From NCBI GenBank assembly GCA_012934845.2, contig WNNJ02002964.1, positions 29,881 through 93,880 of the forward strand: DNA of 64,000 bases, read 5' to 3'. The position numbers and the translations under genes are program-made. This stretch comes from Pomphorhynchus laevis. Taxonomy: Eukaryota; Acanthocephala; Palaeacanthocephala; Echinorhynchida; Pomphorhynchidae. The notes beneath the pieces were generated by a model, which was given only the letters and a program-made list of their open reading frames with translations, did no database searches and was not told the DNA's origin. Shown in pieces: positions 1-11,914 of the stretch (the stretch's first letter is position 1; every line of letters begins with the position of its first letter).

Positions 1-653
1 GCTAAAATAGAAACAGTAGATGCTGAAATATAGCGAAAAGATGTATACTTTCACAATAAGGGATATCATCATTGAATTACTCCAGAAATTGTGCTTTCTC
101 TAACATATAATACATTAAATAATACTTCTATGATATACTGATATTAAAATTTTATTTCATTTTTTCAAGTGTGTGCTTCATCAATACGGACATTAATTTT
201 AGTATTAATGTTAATGTTAATTAATGTTAATTTTAGTTGATGAAGTATAAAAAATACTCAAAAATATTAAAATAAAAAAATATAATATTAAATATAATAT
301 ATTTTATACTAAGCATAATATTAAATAATAATATAAATGTGAAAAATAATATAAAAACTCCTGTTGCGAAAAATAATACGAATATTTTAAAAGCTTGGCA
401 AATTGAATGTTACATAAAATATTAAATTATCTAATTATTCATTATACATGGTACATATTAAGATGCCACTAATTTATTTATCTTGCACATATTCTCTTTT
501 GATTAATAATGAACAAAAATACCATGATGAAGTTGTTATTAAGAGTGCATATAGCAGATGGCAATTTTATATAAATAAGTATTAAACGGAAAGTCATGGT
601 TTAGACCATTTAGAGATACAAAAAAATACTGTAAATCTCTTAATTTAAAATAC
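1..653. other. AT-rich non-coding stretch, probably intron
   Basis: Runs rich in A and T, with simple AATATA-type stretches around 240-330. I see no exon continuing the TBC domain of the neighbouring minus-strand gene. By position this should be the intron after its 654-763 exon. Confidence 0.5.
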
Positions 654-3600
654 CTTTGACAATATCTTTGATAGAAATAGCTATTAAGGCGAAATGTCCG
701 ATTAACATCGAGATCAATTTGCCGGATCTCGGGTGACTTCCATCGTCCACGCTGACGCATTCTCTAAATGACAAAATGTAAGGCGATTGATTAATATTTG
801 TGATAAATAATTACTAGCTACCAGATACATTCCCTTGTTAGTAGATTTCAGAATTTGTATATCAAGCAATTTATACCAAACAAGAGACCGTTGACTTTCG
901 GGAATGCCTTTAAATGTTCTCGGAACAAACTTAAATGCAGAATCAAAATAAATTTTTAATATGATAGTAATAAGTTAAAATATTAAAAGTACTTTCATCT
1001 TTCTTGGTGATACAAATAAATTGATTTCTAATCAATGAACTTTAGCCAACCCAAAGGAAGAAAGTTATGAGGACAGATGTGCATATATGGGCCTAGAGTA
1101 AGTCTGCAACCAAAAGCAGTGTTTGAGAAACACTGGTCTGGGAAAATAGATTTCTAACTTAGCTAGAAAAGTTATTTCATACAATTTAAAAGCATATGTA
1201 ATATGTTTACAAACACAACATTGAACCTAATTGAGCAAAACGATCAATACAAATACTAGTGTTCATTCGTGGCGTTAACAGACTACCCAACGAATGTTCA
1301 ACAACCATTTTTGTTCATTTCAAAAAGTATCAAAAATGTAGCAACAGTTATTATTAAAATTACAATGCCTTAGTTCTTTTATAGTTCTTTATAAATTATT
1401 CCCTAGATTAAACTATTCATTATAGTTAAAATTATTACATTTTAAATTAAAACTATTATTTAATTTATGAAATATTTTATTAAACAATATTTAATAATTT
1501 TATTATGATTTTATTTTTTAAATATAATATATTGAATTAAATATAAAATTCGTTAATGATCAGATACTTTTGTGAATTTAACTTTTTATAATAAAAGCTT
1601 TGACAACAGTGCTTTGTAACCTATGTGTCAAACCACCCACCAGATGGGACGATAGAATGAGTTTTTGTGTATAGTGAATATTCCACTTTACAAAAGAAAA
1701 TTTAAGATTTTAGTGCAAATATTTTTTCAGACAACATAGTGTAACAAAGACCAATTGTATTTATTTAAATTAAAATATTTATGTAGTATATTATTATATA
1801 CTATATAATATTATATTATTATATTATATAATATATTTATATATTTAATACGTATTTAGTATCCATATTAAATCTAAAAACATTCTTCAAAACCTTCTCT
1901 TGATAAGTGTGAATTTTTAGATTTTTTAGAAATATTTTGATAAGCGTATATTTTTAGAATTTAATTCTACAAAAGAATTTTTAGAAAACACAAAAGAAAT
2001 AAATTTTCAGAATATAAATACGTACGATTTTAGTATGCTTTATACAAATCTAGATTGGGCAGATATTAAAGATTCATTAGAAAAATTAATTAATCTTATA
2101 TTGGGAAAAATATATACATACATATGTTATAATAACTAAAACGCATACCTAACAAAGATTAAACCATCAAGCAAATATAAATATATGAATAAAATTGAAT
2201 TAATAGAAGCCTGATTTTGATAAATAAAAATTATTTAAAAATTACGACATCTATATTTAGACAAGTAAAAGGTGTTCCAATGGGAGGTAATAGTAGAACA
2301 ATTATAGCTGACTAATTTTTAAGCTTTATAGAATATGAATTTGTTCATACCTGTTTAAAAAATAAATCTAAATTATATAAAGATATAAAATGTATATTTC
2401 GATACATTGATGATATATGTGTATTATATAAATCTGCGAACAAATGTATACCAGCGAACAAATGTATTCAGGTAGCCCCATTCTTAATAAAACCAACAAT
2501 ATTAATGATAAATGATGTATACATCTAGATATGAATATTAAATTAACGTCAATTAAAACTATTATCAATTTATATCGTAAAGATGATATATTTAAATTTA
2601 CAACATATTTTTGTATGAGCATTCATGCATACAATATAATAAAAAATATAATACATTAAATAATAAAATTTTAAGAATTGCAACAATATGTAATGATATT
2701 GGCTTTCTTCAAAATCATTTAAATAATTTAATAGATACATATTTTAAACTAGGTTACTATAAAAATAACATCAAGCAGAAAATAGTAAAATATATAAATC
2801 AACACAATAATATAAAGAATAAATTTAAACTCTTAAGTGGCAAATTTTATGGATGGATAACAAATAATATACTTTGTATTATAATAAGATACAATAAAAT
2901 CAAAATTAATCAGAGGTATTACGTCCTTAACACGTGTTTGGCCACGCGGCTATGTTGGGTAGAGGAGTTAGAGGCCGAAACATAATAATATCTTAATAAT
3001 AATATATTTTATTATCTAATTATAAAATTTGGTTTTGTTATTATTTTTTATTTTTTATTATTTTGAATACGTATACTCAGTTAGCTGATTGGATTTCTAA
3101 AATGTGTTTAAAAATTATTTTAAATTATTTTAAATTTGAAAAGTGAAGATTTATAAAACATCTAAACGTCGCAATCACCTTATGATATTTACGTGCTACG
3201 TTATAATTTTTCATCATCTTGTTCCATTTTCTTTCAGACTTTGATATCTATCAATTAAATAAAGCAGTCAATTAAATGAAGCAAAACAATACTTACTTTT
3301 TTTTGGTCTTTTGAAGACAGCTTAGCGGCAGAGTCATTAATTCTAACAAAAAGAAAAATATAAAATAGTTTAATCATAAATATACAAGCATAGAGTGTTT
3401 TAAATACACATGACTCTAATTTAATCTATTAACACGGGGTAATCCCACGTGCTAATCGAAACCCGCAATCGAACGGAACTACACTTCTATAGGAAAATGT
3501 GAAACGGATATAGCCAACTTTCTGACTTTGTAAAATAACTAGTAAATGCATTTTTGAAATAGTTTAGAATAAATTGCGAAAAGGCGAAAATATTATTTAA

Positions 3601-5231
3601 GATGTGAATGTTGTCTAAAAATGAGAATTGAATGAACACCGGACTGCAGAAAAACGAACAATCGCGTTTTTTATTAACATTGTTGTTAACCACTCGATTT
3701 TAAATTGTAAAATCATAAATCTTTACGAAGTCGCAATTGGGACTATTCATGCTCCACGTATTCTGTGAAGCTTTATCAAAAGCTGGTAAAGTTTTATTAA
3801 AAAATACACAACTTTGGTCTAAGATGAAGCGGGCTCACTCTTCATTATTATTTATCATATCGCAAACTTTACAAAAGCAACGCGGATAAGATTTTCGTAA
3901 TCTCAACCTAGAATATATATTGATTTAAATCAAAACAAATATATGATACCAAATGCATTGGCAATAAAATAGTTTTGGATGTAGGAATTCATTCAACTTT
4001 GTTTTAAATTATAAATTTTGATAGTTGAATACTTGCTAACAATTATTACGAAAGGAAAAAGCTTTTCTTTACTTTTAAGAATACACCATATATTCCGTCG
4101 ATATATAGAGATAAATACGAAACAATAAAAATAGAAATGAAAAAAATAAAAACAATAAAACAAACTGAAAGCAGCATACCAGTCAAATGATCGTCAGCTA
4201 ACAGAAAAAAAACGAAAAATTTGAAAACTTAGTACTAAATCAGAAGCTTATGAGATTCAGCAGTGCTTACATATAATTGGCTTAGAGTAGAATTAAGGAA
4301 TAGTACAATTTAATGTCTTCAATTTCAATAAGAACAGGTACTACAAAGGATAATAAACTGAAAAATAAATTATTATAATATAATATAATATTTACTGATC
4401 AAGAATTTTAGAATTTCAAACATTTATATCTTCAGAGCCGTTAGCGTAATATTCAAAATACCGCAATAACTTCGTAAATAGGAGAGAAGTTGTAAATGCT
4501 AAAGGCTAAAAGAAAAACCCGTAAGGCTCTTTCTCTGTATATAAGAAAATGATTTTCCTTAAAGATAATTTAAATAAACCTTTAAAGGATTTTTAAACCC
4601 AAATAAGGTATTTTCTTCTCAAATAGTAGAAATACTATGAATTTCCGTGTCAAACAATAAATACTTAAAGACTTTCTCCGAAATAGGTGAAAAGGTTATT
4701 TTCGTAAAGGTTGTTTCTAAGAAACTTAAGAAGAATTTTTTCTAAAACGTGTTTCAAGAATCCTTTAAGAGCTTTTCCGTCAAGATTTTAAAATCCTTTA
4801 AATATTTAGAAGTCTTAAATGGTTATCTTTTAAATGTTTAAAGGTTTAATCTTTCAGAAACCTTTAAATGTTTTACCTTAAAGGTTTTTCTCCGTAAATG
4901 AAAAAATGTGAATGTAAGAGTCTACCAGAAATACCCTTATCATTTCAATCATTTAAATATTCTTAAAACATGGGGTATTTTAAAACAACAACTGAGTATA
5001 TAGATTCAAAGTTTTCATTTAAAAGATATTTCATTACATAAAAAATCCATATTTATCAATTTTGCTTGCTGGTATTTCTTTGGACTGATTCGTGTCAACT
5101 CCCTAATTTAAAAATACAAAGGTCAATGATCAATTATGCTGCGAGAATGTTGCAACCTTATCATACAGCGCAATAATCTCACGTCTCTCCCTCTCCAACC
5201 TGGCAATAGTACCGTCATCGTTAATAGACAT
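654..5231 (-). CDS. USP6NL: USP6NL/RN-tre-like TBC-domain Rab GAP, 5' exons, partial
   Basis: Host gene read from conserved protein segments flanked by AG/GT splice signals. Coding exons on the minus strand: 5157-5231 (25 codons, start MSINDDG, then ERREIIALYDK), 3297-3342, 3179-3247 (has KWNKMMKNY), 822-929 (has FKGIPESQRSLVW) and 654-763 (has EIRQIDLDVNRTFR, then a spaced F..RY pattern). These match, in order, the USP6NL N-terminus (ERAEIVAKYD), the linker before the TBC domain (KWLKMLKGW), the TBC entry (YKGIPLQLRGEVW) and the near-invariant IRQIDLDVNRTFR. Exon phases agree (0/0, then 0 to 2). Two introns are only 49 bp (3248-3296) and 58 bp (764-821). The expected stretch between LYDK and the 3297-3342 exon was not found, and the catalytic TBC motifs lie beyond the window. 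In this family the protein stimulates GTP hydrolysis by Rab GTPases such as Rab5 in endocytic traffic. It may be functional, since each placed exon is open. Confidence 0.85.
1970..2995 (+). mobile_element. Penelope-like element fragment (RT portion), fossil
   Basis: Plus-strand pieces carry Penelope-type reverse transcriptase motifs in order: a DFSMLYTNL-like motif near 2020-2060, GVPMGGN near 2273-2290 (the catalytic palm entry), and FRYIDDIC near 2395-2420 (the YxDD box). A long C-terminal thumb-like segment full of Asn and Lys follows at about 2611-2985. The element lies in the large USP6NL intron, antisense to the gene. It is broken in several places and looks old. I see no GIY-YIG endonuclease. 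A second copy of the same family is at 45.59-46.14 kb. The 3' end holds GGAGTTAGAGGCCGAAAC near 2963-2983, also present near 11.86 kb on the other strand. Confidence 0.8.
3343..5156. other. Intronic DNA of the USP6NL-like gene, one exon unlocated
   Basis: No convincing coding segment found, although at least one exon must lie here. At 3822-3855 a plus-strand piece (GATGAAGCGGGCTCACTC, then ATT repeats) matches the 3' tail of the SINE at 13.47 kb. From about 4420 to 4900 the DNA is cryptically repetitive, with many scattered AAAGGTTT/CCTTTAAA words but no clean period. Confidence 0.5.
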
Positions 5232-5243
5232 TTACTCGATCAT
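5232..5243 (-). promoter_or_regulatory. Leader start at a splice acceptor with a 3-codon upstream ORF
   Basis: Upstream of the MSINDDG start, a pyrimidine-rich tract ends in CAG at 5244-5246 (minus sense). The exon then begins ATGATCGAGTAA and runs straight into the main ATG, so a Met-Ile-Glu ORF stops immediately before the main start. This implies an upstream 5' UTR exon, or a trans-splice acceptor if the animal uses spliced leaders. Confidence 0.5.
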
Positions 5244-6210
5244 CTGAAATCAGAAATAAAAACATTCAATCCGAAATCTGTTATGATCGAAAGCAATATT
5301 AATCAATCAACTTTATCAAAAATAATATTTTTGGGATTATTCATATAATCCAATATCTCTAGATTTTATCAAAAACAATATTTATTTAATTGACCACCAA
5401 AAGAGCAAAGCTCAAGACAGGGACATCACAATAAAAATAAAGAGTTAAAGTCAACAAAGAACTGTCGGGCCTTAAGGTGAAAATCAACACGATATAACTT
5501 TCTTTAAGATATAGTAGTTTAAAATATTATTGCAATATACAAAATATTATTAAAAATGGCTAAATAATAAAAAAATAAGGAATTCCTTATTAAAAAATAT
5601 TGATTTGCCGTTCCAGCAAGAAACTTAGATTTTTACTTTCTTTTATGAATGCGTTATAAATTCATTTAAACGAATGTATTCTCAAGATATGATGTGATGT
5701 AGGTCTTTTATTTTTAACGATAAATGATGAATTAAAATAAATTATAAACCTCAACGTCGAAATAACGGTGTAATTTCCATTACAAATTTGCTACTAGATA
5801 ATATCCTGGATTCAAATCGGACCATGCATCATTCCGGTAACTTTAATCAATCAACTTGTAATAAACAGGAATTTTAAGGATGCATGTTATACGTGAAGAA
5901 GTTGAAATACCCCAAAACAACGAGAGCTTTAAATATTCAAGATTTGAAAGATACAATATTTTCAAATATTTATTTTTTTTAAAAATAATATATTCTTGAT
6001 TATGTAAAAACATCTCGTGAGGCGCATAAGCTTGACTTATAAAGCATTTCGTGTTTAACGAGGCCGTAACCCTTTGTGCCACTTTACTGCTTGATTGTAC
6101 AATAATCAAATTAAATAACCTCCTTATAAGCGGTGTTTAACTAGTGAAAACAAATTAGCAAACCACATCCAAAAAAGATGGATAGCCTTCTAGATTAAAA
6201 AGGGTTGATA
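5244..6210. other. No feature recognised
   Basis: AT-rich DNA upstream of the first recognised USP6NL-like coding exon. Promoter or 5' UTR exon sequence may be here, but nothing is distinctive. Confidence 0.4.
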
Positions 6211-6216
6211 TATTGC

Positions 6217-6320
6217 AGGGGTAGCCAACTTTTCTGTGTATAAGACCTACTTTTTCTCTTAAAACTATGTCATGATCGACATGCTGTCATTGGTGTAGTC
6301 TAAGGGAGAGAAGGGATGTA
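6217..6320 (+). mobile_element. hAT-like DNA transposon terminus (fragment)
   Basis: Begins CAGGGGTAGCCAAC, the terminal inverted repeat style of hAT transposons, and contains ATGATCGACATGCTG a little inside. A related end in opposite orientation is at 21.38-21.42 kb (TTGGCCACCCCTG with CGATCGACATG). No transposase is visible. Confidence 0.45.
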
Positions 6321-6479
6321 AAATAAATTATTCGAGTTTTAAATTTCCTAAATAATGCAAAAGCTTATAACATGCGGCTATCTTCTTTGCATTGGGAGAA
6401 ATAATAACAATACTGTATATTACGATTGAATGAATCAATACAAGTATATTTAAATCTAATAAAGAAATATTCAAATTTA

Positions 6480-7440
6480 CAAGATGTTTAAGTTACGGTC
6501 TACAATACAAACACCTTAATTTAAATAGAATTATTGTTATTCCTAATTTGAAATAATGTAACAAATTTTCCGAGTGTTGAGATCTGTGATAAAAATGCTC
6601 ACTTATCAAATAGATAGGTAAAAGAAGAATCGTGGCAAGAAGCGAGCGGAAAGCAGAAAGATCGGCATCGAGATTGGCTTGAGGAGACGAGGAAAAGGAG
6701 GGATCAACGTTATAGATAATATAATACACCTATTGCGATAAAAACACCATCGTAGAAATTAAGGAGTAACGGGAGTAGTCGGGAGATGGCCAGATACTCG
6801 GTAATCAGAAATAACAGACGTAGGAGATCAATAAAAGTGTATAGATGAGTGCAGCAGGATACAATGAGAGATATGCATAATTGACAAAGATATATGAACA
6901 TTATTGGAAGATGATATATTAGAACGATAAATGCGACACGAAGGCGATGTAAGAAAGACATTAGGAATGTTGGAAGCTAGACGGCAGACAGATGATAGGC
7001 AGGTGGCTTGTCCCATAAGCGGTGCTGGTAAAAACCAGAATCGAAATATTCCATTGCACTACACTTCGACAGTATACTTTGAATAGAACCGTTCGATATT
7101 GGCATCGAAGAATGGATAGTCATATGAATAGCTGTCTATTGTAAATTATCGCAATTAGAACGTACAAATGACGCACAAAGCTCAGCACATACAAATACAG
7201 CAACGGTTTTCACTGGTAATTATCTGACTGAGATATTTTGCTAATATCGCTATCAGACATCAAATTAATATAGGACGAACGTGTTTTGTCACTTATAACA
7301 ATATCAAGCTGTTTGAATGAATTACAATGATACACGATATCACCAGAAATCAAATCATCGCTCCCATCTTGAATCACAAGGTTGAAGGTCAAATTAGTAT
7401 TTATTACTTCAGAATGGATAAACGGTAAGGCTTTATCACC
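6480..7440. other. Unassigned DNA, possible minus-strand LINE remnant
   Basis: The minus strand has several short open frames. One, about 6710-6961, contains an LITEY segment vaguely like the CITESW motif of the L2-like endonucleases further right. The match is weak and I do not assign a family. Confidence 0.2.
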
Positions 7441-7499
7441 TATTGTCCGTCAACAGTGAAAACGTATCTATCTTCCTCGTTTTCGTTCTCTAATAATTG

Positions 7500-10400
7500 T
7501 CTATCCCATGATATCCTCGTCTTTCGATGTCTATACTTTCTGTGTATACTATTAATAAATATGATTCTGTTCCATATTATTATCGTACCTCACTTTTAAA
7601 GGATGTTCTTAGAAACCGCACCCAAGCCTCCTATATCCTATCTCAACGGTTTAAACTCGTGCCATCATCCGATGTCATATTTTCCCTTATCTAGATCAAT
7701 CTGATTCCGGTAACATGACTATTGTAAGTCTTATATCTAACTTTAGCCTCCATTTTCTAACCATATTCTTAGTTACCCTCTTGATATTATCGCTTTTCCC
7801 AACAGTTTCATTGCACAAGCTTCCTCTACAGTCTCAGATCCTGGTTTATTCTATCATTTTCTCATCACAGTATATATCGCTATGCCGTGCACTTCTGTTA
7901 TACCTCTCCAATTTAAAGTCAACCATAGCAACCCCTTGACCGTCTTATATTGCGCTTCGCTATCTTTGACTCTTCCTTTTTGTGGCATCATGCCACCTTT
8001 TTTAAATCTGATAGTATATCCAAACTTTTCAACCAAAAAATCTCTTCCATCCTCGACTTCTTCTCTTGTACTGGGTGATATCAACAATTGTTTGCACCGT
8101 TCTTGGCTTTTTGATAATCAAAAACAACCGTGTTTACTACCCATACCCCTACTCACATTATTTCTAGTGTTTTTGATTTAATCGCTGTTTCTGGTAACCT
8201 ATCTTCTTCCGCCGTTATCTACATTGGATCCAGGTTTATCCATTCATTTTCTTGTCATTCTCTCTTCATATTCTATGCTATTTTTTCCTGTCACTTATTT
8301 TTCGACAATGGAACGTTTCTATCTTCCACTTTTTTGTTTGCTAATCATGGTCTCTCCCATCATGTCCTCGTCTTTCGATCTCCAACGTCCAGGCTATCTG
8401 TATAATCTATTTGATTCTTAACTCTCTTCTATACTCGACAAGATTCTTCCATGTCAACTCTTAATCCCCGTCAAACGTAATATACACAATATGTTTGATT
8501 CTGACTATATGTGTTCTAAATGTCTTCAAAGTCGTTGGTCTTCAAAGTAGTTACTCAATTCTTCACTCTTTTCACTTCCTCTTAACTATCACTCTCCCGA
8601 TGATCTCTGCATTCTGTTTAATTCTGAACTTAAGTCGATCCTCAATAACCTTCTGCCTAGCTGACTCCGACGTACTGAGCGCTTGCGTCATGCTCCCTGG
8701 TTCGATTCTGACTGTAGTCTTTCTAAGCGTCGACTCCGCCACTCTTTTCGTGTGTATAATCGCTTTCTTAAACGTTCTCCCAACTCACTCATTCCAAATC
8801 TCCGTGATCCTACATTTCTCTACGCCGTTCACATCTTATTCTTATACGTACTAAACGTACTATCTTTTGGCGAAATCAACTAGAGCCCTCTTCCAACTCT
8901 AAATCTCATTGGAAAATCTTAACTCAATTCTTTCACGATCATCTACCCCTTGTAATATAAATCCTGATGAATTTTCTTCTTATCTACAAACTAAGCTATC
9001 TAATTTACTTTCCCTATTACCACAGCCCCCTTGTACCCACTCTTCTCTTTAAATATTTCACTCCCAGAACTATTCCACCTATTTCCCGTTTCGTCTGATA
9101 AAGTTTCTTCGGTTCTGCTGTCATTACCTAATAAAACCTCTCCTTCTGACACAATTCCCACTCACTTGCTTACAAATATCTGCTGCCCTATCTCACCCTT
9201 CATAACCACATTGTTCAACTCGTCCATCCGTAGCCGTACATTTCCTTCCATCTGGAAATGCGCCACAGTTCGTCTTTTATCAAAAAGCAATCTCTCAATT
9301 CCTCACTATCATCTTCGTACCGTCCAATCTCACTTCTCCCAACCCTCTCTAAACTCCTTGAGCGTCTCGTTCTTAAGCAAGTTAATACATATCTCTTTTC
9401 TCCAACTTATTTACTCCCTTCCAAGCTGCTTTTCGCTCTAATCACTCTACTGAAATTGCCTGTATTAAAGTTTATAACGACTTACTCATATCGCGCGATC
9501 ATAAATTATGAAGTATCATAGTTTCTCTTAATCTATCGTCTGCTTTTGACATCGTCGATCACTCGATTCTTCTCCATCGCCTTCGTCATGATTAGGGCTT
9601 CTCTTTACACACTGCATTATGGTTTTCTTCAAATATATCAAACCATACATTTCCCGTCTATTCTAAATCTTCTCTCTCTCATCCTTCGTTTATCCCGTAT
9701 ATTGTTCCGCGAGGCTCAGTATTAGGCCCTATGATTTTCTCTCTTCTTCTTGGTGATTTGTCTTCGATTTCTCATACATTTAACTTCCATGTTATGCAAT
9801 ATGCTGATGACATTCTCATCTATGCTCATGCACCTGCATTTCGTATTCATGATCTTTGTGTTTCTGCTTCCGACTGTCTTGTCTCAATTTCCAATCATCT
9901 TGCTACCCTTCGACTTTCTCTGAATCCTGATAAATCCAAAATTATGTGGATCCTACCTCGACGCTTCGACGTAGAACCTCCCTCCGTATCATTAAATTCT
10001 ACAATTCTGATAATCTCGTTTTCCTAGGCTTCCATTTTGACAACCGACATTCACTTAAACCTTTCGTTAGAGAAAGTGTACGCTCATCTACCTTGATACT
10101 CCGCAACCTCCGTCAAGTTCGTAGATTGATTTCCCTTCTTGTATGACTCTAATATCTTCTCTTATTTTTTCTAGACTCGATTATTGTCTTAGTCTATTTT
10201 CCAACTCACCTAAATCCACTCTTCTTCCCCTATAACGCATTGTCAACGCAGCCGTCCGAATTCTCCTCCGTATTCGTCATTTTGATCATACATCATACCA
10301 TCTTGCTTCTCTCAATTTGCCTACAATTTATTGTCGTGTTCAAATTCGTCTTCTTATCGTTGCTTTCCGCCTTGTTACTTTTCATACCCCTTCATTTCTC

Positions 10401-10702
10401 AACCTTCCTTTTCTTGATAATTCTCGCCCTGTTTACTGTTCCTTGCATTCCTGTAATTCCTTCTTTAACATGTCCCAAACTACTCTACCTCCTTTGGACT
10501 CCGCTCCTTCCTGGTGGCTGCTCCTCTATCGTGAAATCATCTGCCCATTCATATACGTTAATCAACTTCCCTGTCGTGCTTCAAACGCCAAATCCGATCC
10601 CATTTGAATAATTTATCTGCTTGACTTTTTTCATTTTTTCTTAGTTAACTTGTAAGCGTGCTGCTGGCACGCATTTGCAACGTTAAATAAATTTGTATTA
10701 TT
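7500..10702 (+). mobile_element. L2-like LINE, copy A, degenerate ORF2 with 3' hairpin tail
   Basis: Frames in succession align with the better preserved minus-strand copy at 51.86-54.73 kb. The endonuclease keeps LVLGDIN and LIAVSGN (about 8070-8200), followed by a HAPWFDSDCSLSKRRLR linker (about 8690-8740). The RT part has QYADDILIYAHAP (about 9800-9835), a LNPDKSKIMWILPRR thumb (about 9920-9960) and the C-terminal RLDYCLSLFSNSP region near 10.17-10.2 kb. Many frameshifts and stops make it inactive. The 3' end has the family hairpin (GCGTGC, short loop, GGCACGC), then ATTTGCAACGTTAAATAAAT. Copy B starts directly after it. Confidence 0.85.
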
Positions 10703-11545
10703 AAAGCCTACATTCGTTTCCTCAAGCGTTCTATAACTTCTATTCCCATTGATATTCAAAGCAACTATTTAGCTCTTTGTAGATTTTACCATTTAAACCT
10801 GCGCAGTAAGTCTTTGTTCTTTTGAAAGAACAAGTTTCTAAATTACTTTAATTGAAGATCTAAATGGAGTATTATAAACACTATACTGTCGCGTTATACA
10901 TATGTTATAATTCTCAATTCACATAAATTTTCTGTTTATCTACATTTAAAGCTCGATTCAACTTTGACATTCATTCATCTATGGCATTTATTTTCCTTAT
11001 ATCTCGTCGTTCCTGATTCATCGCCTGTCTGAACTATTTCATCTTCCTTTATCTTTCGACGAGGTTTCTCATGTTCTTTGGCTTTATCTAGCAAAACATC
11101 TCCTGCTGATCTTCCTCCTACTTATATACTAAAATCTTTGGTAATTCAACTTGCTCCTTACCTAATATGCTGATAATATTCTCCATAACTCTCATTTTCC
11201 TGCTCATCTTATCGACGATTTTTTCGATATTCTATGAATTGTCTTCTCCCCATTTCCGACTATCTTTCCTTGTTTCGTGTGTTTCTTAACCATTCTAATT
11301 CTGACATCTTATGGGGTTATCCCTTCTTTCAACTGACTTTTCTCCCTCGGTATTTTTTAATTCGACTGTTCTTCCTACTGTTGATGATCTCACTTTGTTG
11401 GATGCTAACTTCGACAACTACCTTTCTTTCGATCCATTCTTTCGCCGCAAAGCAAGATCTTGCAATCTCCTACTTTGCAACATTCGACTTGTCAGGAGTT
11501 TGCTTGATTTTAACTCCTGTCAGTTTCTAATACAAAGTCAACGGG
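10703..11545 (+). mobile_element. L2-like LINE fragment, copy B, internally deleted
   Basis: Starts in the endonuclease-RT linker (FLKRSITSIPI, matching FLKRSPNSLPP of other copies) directly after the tail of copy A. It jumps at about 11.17 kb from the early RT to the YADNIL motif and thumb, then shows FFNSTVLPTVDDLTLL (about 11.35-11.4 kb) and RLVRSLLDFNSC. Most of the RT fingers and palm are missing. Degenerate throughout. Confidence 0.7.
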
Positions 11546-11814
11546 TTTTTAATATCCACTATTAACTCAGTATTTTTGAATTTAACTATTAAATCATCTA
11601 ACTGAGTCTACGTATTTAATTTAATTATAAAATAAACAAAACATAATAATGCTAAATCAAAATTTAATAATTAAATAATAAAATTAAAAATTGTTTTTAG
11701 ATTTTCTATAATTTAAATCAAGTTAAAAAAAATAAAATAAAAAATAAAATTTAAAATAAACGTCATTTTATGAATTGACTAATAAATAACAGACGTTGTA
11801 TCAGAATAAGAATT
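11546..11814. other. AT-rich spacer, no feature
   Basis: Low-complexity A/T runs, mainly AAATAAAATTTAAAA-like. Nothing recognised. Confidence 0.5.
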
Positions 11815-11914
11815 AGAGGTCATCAGGAGGAACTGCTATGCTATCAGGTTTCGGCCCCTAACTCCAGCGAGTTGTAGTCTCCAGCGAGTTGTTATAGTCT
11901 CCAGCGAGTTGTGA
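11815..11914 (-). repeat. Three short repeats next to a Penelope-associated motif
   Basis: On the minus strand, three copies of ACAACTCGCTGGAG (two of them followed by ACTA) lead into GTTAGGGGCCGAAACCTG, then CCTCCTGATGACC about 25 bases later. The GGAGTTAGGGGCCGAAAC part matches the 3' end of the Penelope-like fragment near 2963-2983. The words CTGATGA and GAAAC are hammerhead core elements but here occur in circularly permuted order. Confidence 0.4.

Noticed and set aside
1780-1860. TATA-rich run as promoter or origin
   Set aside because: Plain AT microsatellite without further signal.
3427-3480. tRNA-like B box on the minus strand (CGTTCGATTGC)
   Set aside because: No A box at the right spacing and no cloverleaf; chance similarity.
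3436-3520. Missing USP6NL exon ending at a CCCC|GT donor in suitable phase
   Set aside because: Phase fits and a Pro codon would be completed, but the encoded residues (FDCGFRLARGIT) match the expected DRFGF region too poorly.
7854-8087. Minus-strand 77-codon ORF
   Set aside because: Antisense shadow of the L2-like endonuclease remnant.
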